This document shows positions 36,657 to 45,557 of a stretch of 64,000 nt of DNA, one piece after another; within the stretch, counting starts at the first letter, position 1; each line of letters begins with the position of its first letter. The stretch covers positions 1,426,001 to 1,490,000 of the forward strand of contig NZ_CP014782.1 in NCBI RefSeq assembly GCF_002005305.1. The letters run 5' to 3'. The notes beneath the pieces were generated by a model. It had not been told where the DNA came from. It saw only the letters and a program-made list of their open reading frames with translations, and did not search any database. Source of the stretch: Shewanella psychrophila (GTDB taxonomy: Bacteria > Pseudomonadota > Gammaproteobacteria > Enterobacterales > Shewanellaceae). A program made the position numbers and the translations under genes.

Positions 36657-37763
36657 ATGAATCATTCAAACAAAGTTCTAGCAGTAAATGATGATCTGCC
36701 TATCCGCACAGATAAGCCAGTTCATTCAGGTAAGGTACGCAGTGTCTATTGGCTTACGGCTGAGGATAGTGCCCGTCTAATCGAACAGAAAGGTTATGAC
36801 GTACCTAAAGATACGCCACTGGCGATCATGGTGATTAGCGACCGAATTTCAGCATTCGATTGTGTCTGGCAAGGTGAAAATGGCCTCAATGGCGTCCCCG
36901 GTAAAGGTGCTGCACTCAATGCCATCTCGAACCACTGGTTTAAGTTATTCAAAGAGAAAGGCTTAGCCGATAGCCATATTCTGGACGTCCCTCATCCATT
37001 TGTTTGGATTGTTCAAAAAGCCCAGCCCGTGATGGTTGAAGCGATAGCCAGACAATACATTACTGGCTCTATGTGGCGCGCTTACACTAAAGGTGAACGT
37101 GAATTCTGTGGCATAACACTGCCTGAAGGCCTTAAAAAAGACCAGAGGCTACCTGAGCTATTAATCACCCCCTCTACCAAAGGTGTGCTTACTGGCCTTG
37201 AAGGCGTACCAGAAGCCGATGATGTCAACATTTCACGAGCCGATCTTGAGCGTCATCTACAAGGCTTTAATTTCCATGCAAAATCGGATATTGACCTGTA
37301 CGAGAAGCTATTAAAAGAAGGCTTTGCCGTGATCAGTGACGCCCTTGCCGCGCAAGATCAGATCTTCATCGATACCAAGTTTGAATTTGGCTATGTCAAA
37401 GGCGCCGATGGTAAAGAGAAACTTATCTATATGGACGAAGTGGGTACTCCTGACAGCTCACGCATCTGGGATGGTCCGGCGCATCGTGAAGGTAATATCA
37501 TAGAAAAATCGAAGGAAGGCTTTAGACAGTGGCTACTTAACCACTTCCCAGACCCTGATATTCTTCTCAACAAAGAGCGCATGCCTGAGCGTTTCTCACT
37601 GGCACAAGATAACAAATTACCAACTCAAGTGATGATGGATATCTCCAACACTTATGTTGGCATCGCAGAGAAGGTTATCGGTGAGAAGCTACATATCAGC
37701 GAGAATCCGAAGCAAGAGATCATCGATATTCTTCGCAATGATTATCAACTGATTGCAGACTAA
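36657..37763 (+). CDS. purC: Phosphoribosylaminoimidazole-succinocarboxamide synthase
   Basis: A 368-residue SAICAR synthetase that joins aspartate to CAIR with ATP in purine synthesis. The motifs SGKVRSVYWL, VMVISDRISAFDCVWQGENG, ARQYITGSMWRAYTKGERE and DTKFEFGYVKG are clear. It is longer than E. coli PurC (237) and resembles the longer yeast-like and Shewanella-type form, with a C-terminal extension of about 80 residues. It is a single gene followed by a hairpin terminator. Its product pathway joins the AICAR by-product of HisF. Confidence 0.94.
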   Translation: MNHSNKVLAVNDDLPIRTDKPVHSGKVRSVYWLTAEDSARLIEQKGYDVPKDTPLAIMVISDRISAFDCVWQGENGLNGVPGKGAALNAISNHWFKLFKEKGLADSHILDVPHPFVWIVQKAQPVMVEAIARQYITGSMWRAYTKGEREFCGITLPEGLKKDQRLPELLITPSTKGVLTGLEGVPEADDVNISRADLERHLQGFNFHAKSDIDLYEKLLKEGFAVISDALAAQDQIFIDTKFEFGYVKGADGKEKLIYMDEVGTPDSSRIWDGPAHREGNIIEKSKEGFRQWLLNHFPDPDILLNKERMPERFSLAQDNKLPTQVMMDISNTYVGIAEKVIGEKLHISENPKQEIIDILRNDYQLIAD

Positions 37764-37844
37764 GCGCTTGCAACGAATCTGAGTAGATATCGTCGAATGA
37801 CTTAACTCATATCAAGTCGCTCGCATGTAAGTCACTCAAATCAG

Positions 37845-37878
37845 GCCGCCAACTCTTCCGAGAATTTGCGGCTTTTTT
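37845..37878 (+). terminator. Terminator after purC
   Basis: GCCGC (37845-37849) pairs with GCGGC (37868-37872) and is followed by TTTTTT. The stem is short and the loop long (18 bases), so strength is uncertain. Confidence 0.6.
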
Positions 37879-37968
37879 GTGTATCACATTCCTCTGCCAT
37901 TGGACAATTACCCTTTCTTCCACATGCCTCTACCAAGACTAACCGACTAAATCAAAACAATAAAATCC

Positions 37969-37980
37969 TAATACCAATCG
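37969..37980 (-). repeat. Intergenic repeat motif copy 2
   Basis: TAATACCAATCG is the exact reverse complement of the CGATTGGTATTA found at 21204 and 61354. It lies in the purC to GNAT gap. Confidence 0.5.
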
Positions 37981-38052
37981 AAATAATCCACACTAGAGTA
38001 TTCATAAAAAGTATGAGAATCTTAGGCAGTATTTAAAAACCAAGGAGAGGCA

Positions 38053-38589
38053 GTGCTGTTATCGAATCAAAGAATAACGCTTTCACCATTCGATGAAACG
38101 GATAGAGATCTGTTTATAGAGTTTTTCATGGACCCCGAAACCATGAAGCATGTTTATGCGCCTTTCACTTACGAAGAAGCGGTTGCAGCTTTTGAGATAA
38201 AGTCACGGCCTTGGACTCCCGAAAGTAACAGCTGGCTATCATTTAGCATATCATCCCTCGATTCTGGCGAGAAACTGGGGCACTTAGGCCTCAAAATTAT
38301 TAACCATGAGGCTAAAATTGCTGAAGTTGGTTATATGATCAAACAAAGTGCGCAAGGCAAAGGCTTTGCTGGTGAGGCATTAAATTTGGTTAAAGATTAC
38401 GGATTCGAAGAGCTGCAATTAAACAAGTTAACGGCGACATGTTCAGTAGAAAATACTGGATCATTTAAATTGCTCGAAAAACTGGGTTTTATTCGTGAAG
38501 GCTGTTTGCAACAGAATTCGATAATCAACAACAGGTATGTGGATGACTATGTCTATGGGATCTGTAAATCGCATATTGCTGAAATCTAA
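38053..38589 (+). CDS. GNAT-family N-acetyltransferase, RimJ/RimL type
   Basis: A 178-residue acetyltransferase (Acetyltransf_3 type). N-terminal ITLSPFDETDRDLFIEF is followed by the acetyl-CoA site IAEVGYMIKQSAQGKGFAGEAL and the C-terminal VENTGSFKLLEKLGFIREG that defines RimJ/RimL relatives. The start is GTG at 38053; AAGGAG at 38042-38047 precedes it closely. The substrate is unknown: ribosomal protein N-termini, small amines or antibiotics are all possible. It is a single gene, convergent with the acyltransferase gene. Confidence 0.88.
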   Translation: MLLSNQRITLSPFDETDRDLFIEFFMDPETMKHVYAPFTYEEAVAAFEIKSRPWTPESNSWLSFSISSLDSGEKLGHLGLKIINHEAKIAEVGYMIKQSAQGKGFAGEALNLVKDYGFEELQLNKLTATCSVENTGSFKLLEKLGFIREGCLQQNSIINNRYVDDYVYGICKSHIAEI

Positions 38590-38655
38590 CACTTGTACCT
38601 TGCTGAGCTTATTATTTGACTTATCAACAAGTCGCAAGGATGGTCATATATGCGA

Positions 38656-38696
38656 AAAGGGTAGAGCCAAATCATTTTTCTTTCGCTCTACCCTTT
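38656..38696. terminator. Bidirectional terminator hairpin between the GNAT and lpxM genes
   Basis: AAAGGGTAGAG (38656-38666) and CTCTACCCTTT (38686-38696) form a perfect 11-bp stem with a 19-base loop between convergent genes. It can serve both directions; the T-runs are short. Confidence 0.75.
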
Positions 38697-38710
38697 ATTC
38701 AGTACCAAGC

Positions 38711-39646
38711 TCAATACAGCGGGGCTTCGCCTTCGGGTCGTGTCTTCAGCACCTTAAGAAACCACATATACTGCTCAGGGTAAGCCAAGATAACCTGCTC
38801 TACCGCCTTGTTCAGCGCTAAGGCTTCATTCTCTTTCCCCTTCATTTCTTCAGGGGCGATGGCTGGCATCACGGTCAAATCATAGCGACGCGCTTTTTGA
38901 TCGTAACCTATCTTCACCGGCATCACCTGAGCATTTCCGGCCTGAGCTAAACGGCCCACAACGGGCAAGGTGGCTTTAACCGTACCTAAGAACGGCGCAA
39001 AGATACTCTTCTCCGGGCCAAGATCTTCATCGGGCAGATAAAAAAAGCTGTTGTTATTCTTAAGCTCAGATAATAGGGCGCGAATACCCGCCTCTCGCAT
39101 GTAGATGTTGCCACCGAGTGAGCTGCGCATACGGTTGTTAAACCAGTTAAACAGGCCATTTCTATGTGCCTTGGCCATGCTAACCATAGGAAGGTCTAAA
39201 TTGAGTCTCAATCCTGCGTATTCGATCCCCCACACATGAGGCATAATGAAGACCACAGGTTGACCCGCCGCCCTCGCCTGCTCTACATGTTCAAAACCTA
39301 TGAGATTGACTCTGCGTCTGAGATTGACTCTGGAACGTACCATCAGCTCAGATTGCGCCAGCAGTATCATCACGAAGTTTTCAATATTCTCATTGATCAG
39401 AGACTCGATCTCTTGTGACGACTTTTCGGGAAAACAGATGGTCAGATTCGTTCTAGCCACCGAAATAGGCTTTTTAGCTATCTTAGTGACTAATTTTGCC
39501 AGTTGCCGTGCAATAGGATCACGCAACCAAGCCGGCATAAGCCCAAACAGAACCAAGATGGCGATACCAATCCAAGTAAAAAAATACTTAGGATGCAATA
39601 AATCGAGTGTAAAACGACGATCAAAATACTTTGGCTTTCTCGACAA
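38711..39646 (-). CDS. lpxM: Lipid A late acyltransferase (LpxL/LpxM family)
   Basis: A 311-residue inner-membrane acyltransferase. An N-terminal membrane helix (about 22-42, FFTWIGIAILVLFGLMPAW) anchors it. The catalytic HX4E motif is HVWGIE in FIMPHVWGIEYAGL, and NNSFFYLPDEDLGPEKSIFAPF with GTVKATLPVVGRLA is typical of the MsbB branch. It adds a secondary acyl chain to Kdo-lipid A at the cytoplasmic face. The conserved DEDLG segment favours LpxM over LpxL, but this is a family-level call. It is a single gene. Confidence 0.88.
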   Translation of the reverse strand: MSRKPKYFDRRFTLDLLHPKYFFTWIGIAILVLFGLMPAWLRDPIARQLAKLVTKIAKKPISVARTNLTICFPEKSSQEIESLINENIENFVMILLAQSELMVRSRVNLRRRVNLIGFEHVEQARAAGQPVVFIMPHVWGIEYAGLRLNLDLPMVSMAKAHRNGLFNWFNNRMRSSLGGNIYMREAGIRALLSELKNNNSFFYLPDEDLGPEKSIFAPFLGTVKATLPVVGRLAQAGNAQVMPVKIGYDQKARRYDLTVMPAIAPEEMKGKENEALALNKAVEQVILAYPEQYMWFLKVLKTRPEGEAPLY

Positions 39647-39780
39647 GATACTGGCCTCGAGCTAGAAATAAAAAGAAACATGACATCATCAAGATGAAAA
39701 AAGCTAATTAAACAAAGAGTAAGCACTCATTGTTTAATTAAACACCTAAAAGACGATGAAAAGATGACCGAAAAGAAACA

Positions 39781-39804
39781 GAAAAAGCCACTCGCTTGAG
39801 TGGC
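39781..39804 (-). terminator. Terminator of the pheST-ihfA operon
   Basis: On the minus strand GCCACTC (39804-39798) pairs with GAGTGGC (39793-39787) around a 4-base loop, then TTTTT follows. It lies 23 bases past the ihfA stop. Confidence 0.9.
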
Positions 39805-39826
39805 CTTAACTTGAACTACAACGAAA

Positions 39827-40123
39827 TTACTTTTTCGCGTTAGCTTCTTCTACGCGGCTTTTCAACTTCTGTCCTGGACGGAAGGTGACGACGCGACGAG
39901 CTGAGATAGGGATATCTTCACCTGTCTTCGGGTTTCTTCCCGGTCTTTGATTCTTATCTCTAAGGTCAAAGTTGCCGAAGCCAGATAACTTGACCTGCTC
40001 ACCACTTTCGAGCGCTTGGCGAATTTCTTCGAAAAACGTCTCAACCATCTCCTTAGCTACACGCTTATTAATTCCAAGCGTTTCAAAAAGATGCTCTGCC
40101 ATTTCGGCTTTGGTAAGTGCCAT
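39827..40123 (-). CDS. ihfA: Integration host factor alpha subunit
   Basis: A 98-residue HU/IHF family DNA-bending protein. [20 protein letters not shown] at the start, [35 protein letters not shown] through the DNA-inserting arm with its tip proline, and a Lys-rich tail match IHF-alpha. It pairs with IhfB to bend DNA at promoters and attachment sites. It follows pheT by 4 bases, the usual pheST-ihfA order of gammaproteobacteria, and precedes the operon terminator. Confidence 0.97.
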
Positions 40124-40127
40124 ACTT

Positions 40128-42515
40128 TTAATCCCTCAACAATGCGTTGAACTCTGACTTGAGTGCAGAAACCACTGAATCAACCATCTCAGCTATCTCT
40201 TTTTCTTCAAGTGTACGAGTGTTATCTTGTAATGTAAGTGCGATCGCTAGGCTCTTTTTGCCTGACTCAACGCCTTTACCTTGGTATACATCGAATAAGT
40301 TTATGCCAACCAACTGATTTTGGCCAACTTTTCTTATCATTTTTACAACATCACCAGCAGAAATATTGTCATCTACAACCATAGCTATATCACGGCGATT
40401 GGCCGGGAACTTAGATACAGCCTGAGCTTGCGGTAAACTAGCATGCAATAAAGCGTCTAATTCAAGCTCGAAAACAATTGTTTTACCATTGAGACCAAAC
40501 GGCTTTTCTAAGCTCGGATGAACCGTACCTATAATACCTATGACCTGATCATTTCTTAATATTTCAGCACATTGCCCCGGATGAAGCGCAGGATGAGTTG
40601 CTGATCTAAAAGTAAATTCTCCATCGGAAACTGTCAAGCCGATAATTGCTTCAAGATCGCCCTTTAGGTCAAAAAAGTCAGCCGTCTTAGATTCCATTGA
40701 CCAATGTTCGTCATTCTGATTACCAGAGATCACAGCAGCAAGCATAGGCTGTTGACGCACATTTGAATCAGCTGATGTATCCGGCACGAAACGAAGCCCG
40801 GTTTCGAATAAACGAACTCGATTTTGCTGACGACTCTGGTTGTGACCAACAGCCCCTAGCAAACCGGTAAACAACGACAGTCGCATTGCCGACATCTCGA
40901 TAGAGATAGGATTAGGTAAGATCATAGCCTCACAGCCAGGATGTACCTTATCTTGAAGCTTAGGGTCGACAAAACTGTAGGTAATGGCTTCCTGGAATCC
41001 ACGCGCCACCAACATGCTACGCACACGCTTTAAACTGATGTTAGACTCTTTATGGTCCGGCATGCTCAAAGAACCAACGGGCGCAGTATTAGGTATGTTG
41101 TTGTAACCATAGATACGAGCGACTTCTTCGATCAAATCTTCTTCGATGGCCATATCAAAACGGTACGTTGCAGTCACAACATTCCATTGATCAGCGATGA
41201 ATTCGACGACAAATCCCAGACGTTCAAGAATTTCAGTCACTTCAGCGTCAGAAATATGATGACCTAAGATGCGATCTAGCTTACTGCGACGCAAGGTGAT
41301 CGAGACGGGCTTAGGCAGATGCGCGTCAGATTTAGCTTCAACAACCGGTCCGGCTTCACCACCACAGATGTCCAACACTAAACGTGTCGCTCTATCCATC
41401 ACCTTATGCTGCAGTTCAGGATCGACACCACGCTCGAAACGATGAGATGAGTCAGTATGCAAGCCAAGGCGACGTGTCTTACCTAAGATGGCCAGAGGCG
41501 CAAAGAAAGCACATTCAAGCAAGATATCTTGAGTCTCGCTGTTCACACCTGAATATTCGCCGCCAAAGACACCAGCAAGCGCCAGAGACTTCTCCTGGTC
41601 ACTGATGACCAACATGTCTGCAGGCACGGTGATCTCGTTACCATCAAGCAGTGTGAGCTTCTCATCGCCTGTAGCCATGCGAACCTGAATGTCACCAGTT
41701 AGCTTAGCCAGATCGAAGGCATGCATAGGCTGACCAAATTCAATCAAGACATAGTTGGTAATATCGACAATAGGATCGATGGAACGAATACCACTGCGAC
41801 GTAACTTCTCTTGTATCCAAAGTGGCGATTGAGCGTTGACGTTTATATTCTTGACCACACGGCCAAGGTAACGTGCACAAGACTCAGGCGCCTGGAGGTC
41901 AATTTGAAGTGAGTCATCGATGGAAGGAATCACTTTTTCCCACGTTGGCTCTGTCACGGCTTGACGGTTTAACACGCCAACCTCACGTGCCAGACCTGAC
42001 ATACCGAGACAATCGGCACGGTTTGCCGTGAGATCGACATCGATAATCGCATCTTCCAGGCTCAAATACTCACGTATATCGACGCCAAGTGGCGCATCTG
42101 TGGGAAGTTCAAGGATACCGTCACTCTCGATATCTATACCAAGCTCACCGTAAGAACACAACATACCAAATGAAGGTTCACCGCGAAGCTTTGCCTTCTT
42201 GATTTTGAAGTTACCCGGCAACACAGCGCCGACCATAGCAACGGCAACTTTCAAACCTAAGCGACAGTTCGGTGCGCCACAAACAATGTCGATAAGTTCA
42301 TCTTGACCGACATTAATTTTTGTTACACGTAGCTTATCTGCATCCGGATGCTGGCCACATTCGACAACTTCACCGACGATAACACCGGAAAACTCACCGG
42401 CAACGCCTTCGACACCATCGACTTCTAAACCAGCCATGGTGATTTGATGTGACAATTCGTCACGGCTTATGCTTGGATTAACCCACTCACGGAGCCAAGA
42501 TTCACTAAATTTCAT
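40128..42515 (-). CDS. pheT: Phenylalanyl-tRNA synthetase beta subunit
   Basis: A 795-residue subunit, full length. The N-terminal EMAP-like tRNA-binding domain (about 40-150, [20 protein letters not shown]), the B3/B4 editing domain ([30 protein letters not shown]), the B5 domain, the core [20 protein letters not shown] and the C-terminal anticodon-binding domain ([16 protein letters not shown]) are all visible. It charges tRNA-Phe with PheS in an alpha2-beta2 enzyme. It follows pheS by 14 bases. Confidence 0.98.
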
Positions 42516-42529
42516 GCTGTACTGCTCCG

Positions 42530-43513
42530 TTATTTAAATTGCTTGAGGAAACGTAGGTCATTTTCGAAGAATGAACGCAGATCGTTAACGCCGTAACGCA
42601 ACATAGATAGACGCTCAACTCCCATGCCGAAAGCAAAACCGGAGTATTTTTCAGGATCGATACCAACACTGCGCAAGACATTGGGATGTACCATGCCGCA
42701 ACCAAGCACTTCTAACCACTTACCATTTTTCCCCATCACATCCACTTCAGCCGATGGCTCAGTGAACGGGAAGTAAGAAGGACGGAAACGTACTTCTAAA
42801 TCTTCCTCGAAGAAATTGCGTAGGAAATCGTGCAATATGCCTTTTAGCTCGGCAAAGTTGACGTTCTCGGCAACCAATAACCCTTCAACCTGATGAAACA
42901 TAGGTGTGTGAGTCTGATCATAATCGTTACGGTATACGCGGCCAGGTGAGATGATACGCAGAGGCGGCTTCTCATTTTCCATGGTGCGGATCTGCACACC
43001 TGAAGTTTGAGTACGCAACATCACTTTAGGATTAAAGTAAAAAGTATCATGATCGGCACGAGCAGGATGATGCTCCGAGATGTTCAGAGCGTCGAAGTTA
43101 TGGAAATCATCTTCAATTTCTGGGCCCTGCTTTACGCTAAAGCCAAGCTCACCAAAGAAGGTTTCGATACGTTCGATAGTACGTGTTACTGGGTGTAATC
43201 CACCGTTATCGATTGAACGACCGGGTAGAGTCACATCTATGCTTTCAGCGGCGAGTTTTGCTGCTAGCTCTGACGCTTTTAAGCCTTCAATACGCTCAGA
43301 TAATTTCTGCTGAACGGCCTGTTTGGCTTGGTTCACAGCTTGACCGAAAGCGGGTTTCTCAGCCGGGGGCAGTTTACCCATCATCTTCATCATGTCGGTT
43401 ATTTTACCTTTCTTACCTAGGTATTCGACACGAAGTTCATCGAGGGCTTTAAGATCACTCGCCCCATCGATGGCCAACAAGGCCTGTTCTACGATCTCTG
43501 TTAACTGTGACAT
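42530..43513 (-). CDS. pheS: Phenylalanyl-tRNA synthetase alpha subunit
   Basis: A 327-residue class II catalytic subunit. The N-terminal coiled coil (LDELRVEYLGKKGKITDMMK) is followed by the class II core with HPARADHDTFYF, RTQTSGVQIR, GRVYRNDYDQTH and, at motif 3, GFAFGMGVERL. I chose the ATG at 43513 (MSQLTEIV), preceded by GGAAGAG and aligned with E. coli PheS, rather than the in-frame ATG at 43552 with no ribosome site. Upstream on the same strand is a short Phe-rich reading frame that may be a leader peptide. Confidence 0.97.
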   Translation of the reverse strand: MSQLTEIVEQALLAIDGASDLKALDELRVEYLGKKGKITDMMKMMGKLPPAEKPAFGQAVNQAKQAVQQKLSERIEGLKASELAAKLAAESIDVTLPGRSIDNGGLHPVTRTIERIETFFGELGFSVKQGPEIEDDFHNFDALNISEHHPARADHDTFYFNPKVMLRTQTSGVQIRTMENEKPPLRIISPGRVYRNDYDQTHTPMFHQVEGLLVAENVNFAELKGILHDFLRNFFEEDLEVRFRPSYFPFTEPSAEVDVMGKNGKWLEVLGCGMVHPNVLRSVGIDPEKYSGFAFGMGVERLSMLRYGVNDLRSFFENDLRFLKQFK

Positions 43514-43901
43514 CATCTCTTCCAGTGCATTGGACCTTCTAATTAAGGCCATTACTTTGTGTTACTGTCTATTTATCTTACGAAAATAGAAAAAGAGACA
43601 AATTTTACGTGAGCTCATCCATTTTGACTAGGGCTAATTTACGCTTTTATCCATAAAATCTAGATATATCACTCTCATTGTCAGTATAACCTCCACTCCA
43701 GCACATATTAACGACTCAAAGCCTGAATATCGGGCCAATTCCTCTCTTTATAAATGTGAAATAATTGTATCCTGACAAGTATATACACAGTGATGTGAAC
43801 AAAGATTAAACGATCAACTTTATGAATGCTAAATACAGGTTAAGAAATTGTAGAGACACCCGATATACATGTGTGATCACATTCAGCAACAGAGAAGTGC
43901 T
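43514..43901. other. Divergent intergenic region between pheS and a chemoreceptor gene
   Basis: These 388 AT-rich bases hold the promoters of both genes and, on the minus strand, the candidate Phe leader at 43562-43618. I found no clear intrinsic terminator between that leader and pheS. Confidence 0.55.
43562..43618 (-). CDS. pheM: Candidate phenylalanine-rich leader peptide upstream of pheST
   Basis: An 18-codon frame, MSSRKICLFFYFRKINRQ, ends 48 bases before the pheS start. The core FFYF resembles the FFFYF of E. coli PheM, which attenuates pheST. The ribosome site is weak and no textbook terminator hairpin follows, so the assignment rests on composition and position. Chance occurrence in AT-rich DNA is possible. 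Confidence 0.45.
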   Translation of the reverse strand: MSSRKICLFFYFRKINRQ

Positions 43902-45404
43902 ATGAAAGAAGTAAAATTTCGTTGGGTAGACCAATTTCTTATCCAGATGACATTAAAAACAAAATTCGCCATTCTAGCTATTATCCCTATTCTCACCTTA
44001 ATAGGACTTTCCTTTATCCTGTATAGCCAATTTATGCAGCAGATAACACAAAGCCATAATGATACGGCCCAACAACAATCAAGAGCCATAGACGAAATAG
44101 TAACACTCAGTGCTAGCTATATCCCTCAAGCGCAACAAGCTGATTATTTCAGCCAACTGACACGACTACAACGGGTTATCAAAGAGCAAAACTTGTCGCG
44201 AGAACAGGCCCAAGCGGCCAATCGAGGTGGTGGCATCGTCAAGGATAATTATCAGACACAAGCCATAGGTCCTCAGAATAATACCGGCGTTGTCGCTAGC
44301 GTGACCATGAGGGATCTCAGTACTGTTATGGATAGCTCACGAGTTTATGTCATCACCTGCTTAATGGCACTTATTTTAATCATCATTATCTCCAACTACA
44401 CCATCTCCAGTTTTGTCGGCGGCGCCCTCTATACTAATGTTATGGCACTCAAGAGAGCGGCCGATGGCGATCTCACCAGTAGACTCAACTTCTTTGAAGT
44501 AAAAGATGAGTTCAGTATATTGGCAATCAGCATAGATACCTTAGTCGAGCGTCAACATAACTTAGTGACACAGTTGAGCCAGGCGAGTCAACAGATCCGT
44601 GAAGTGGTGCAATCTTTCCGACAAAATGCTCAGGAAGGTCAATCTTTAGCCTCTAATCAGAGACAACATCTCGACTCACTGGCCACAGCCATGGAAGAGA
44701 TGACAGCAGCGGTCAAAGAGGTCGCGCGAAATGCCGAGCAGTCATCGATTGAGACCCAAGAGGCGAACGCTCAGGTAGATGCTGGGTCAAATGATATCGC
44801 CACCACAGTTGATGCCATCGAGATGCTATCCAATGAGATAGGTGAAGCTTCTACTGCGGTAGATACCCTAAATGACAATGCGGCAAAAATTGACGCGGTC
44901 GTTACCACAATTAATTCGATTTCAGAACAGACGAATCTACTCGCACTCAATGCCGCCATCGAAGCCGCTCGCGCCGGTGAGCAAGGTCGTGGGTTTGCCG
45001 TTGTCGCCGATGAGGTTCGAACATTAGCGGGACGAACTCAAGATGCGACTGTCGAGATTAAATCTATGATTGAGGCGCTGCAGTCCGGAGCACAAGATCT
45101 AACTCAAGTGATGAAACGCACCGTAGATAAAGCCAACGAAGGTAAGAAACATGTCCTAGATACAGGCGATGACTTGAAAGCCATTGCCGAGCACAGTGGC
45201 CGCGTATATGAGATGAGCGTCCTCATCGCCACCTCTGCCGATGAGCAATCGGCAGTGGCGAACGAAATCGCGACAAATTTGATGGAGATCCGCAACCAGT
45301 CCCATAACGTGGAACAATCGGCTAATGATTCGGTATCGGGCTGTGATGGACTCCATGCCACCGCTGAGCAACTAGATCAACTGCTGGTCGGACTCAAGAT
45401 TTAG
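43902..45404 (+). CDS. Methyl-accepting chemotaxis protein
   Basis: A 500-residue chemoreceptor. Membrane segments lie at about 21-42 and 148-170, enclosing a small periplasmic domain of about 105 residues that I cannot assign. HAMP is about 175-230. The signalling domain has the hairpin tip SEQTNLLALNAAIEAARAGE (residues about 341-360) followed by QGRGFAVVADEVRTLAGRTQ. There is no C-terminal CheR-docking pentapeptide. ATG 43902 is preferred to 43869 because AGAGAAG precedes it. It is a single gene with its own terminator. The ligand is unknown. Confidence 0.93.
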   Translation: MKEVKFRWVDQFLIQMTLKTKFAILAIIPILTLIGLSFILYSQFMQQITQSHNDTAQQQSRAIDEIVTLSASYIPQAQQADYFSQLTRLQRVIKEQNLSREQAQAANRGGGIVKDNYQTQAIGPQNNTGVVASVTMRDLSTVMDSSRVYVITCLMALILIIIISNYTISSFVGGALYTNVMALKRAADGDLTSRLNFFEVKDEFSILAISIDTLVERQHNLVTQLSQASQQIREVVQSFRQNAQEGQSLASNQRQHLDSLATAMEEMTAAVKEVARNAEQSSIETQEANAQVDAGSNDIATTVDAIEMLSNEIGEASTAVDTLNDNAAKIDAVVTTINSISEQTNLLALNAAIEAARAGEQGRGFAVVADEVRTLAGRTQDATVEIKSMIEALQSGAQDLTQVMKRTVDKANEGKKHVLDTGDDLKAIAEHSGRVYEMSVLIATSADEQSAVANEIATNLMEIRNQSHNVEQSANDSVSGCDGLHATAEQLDQLLVGLKI

Positions 45405-45451
45405 CCCCTCAAGGCTATGCTTGAGTAGATAGATCCTGATGAATAGAATGG

Positions 45452-45486
45452 AAATGCCCAATGCTTAACACACTGGGCATTTTTTC
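45452..45486 (+). terminator. Terminator after the chemoreceptor gene
   Basis: AAATGCCCA (45452-45460) pairs with TGGGCATTT (45474-45482), followed by more T residues. Confidence 0.9.
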
Positions 45487-45557
45487 TTAAAAGAATCACT
45501 AAACATCGACTGGTTTAAACCGCGCAGCTTTTCATTTATGGTAGAGGTCTATCTCTC

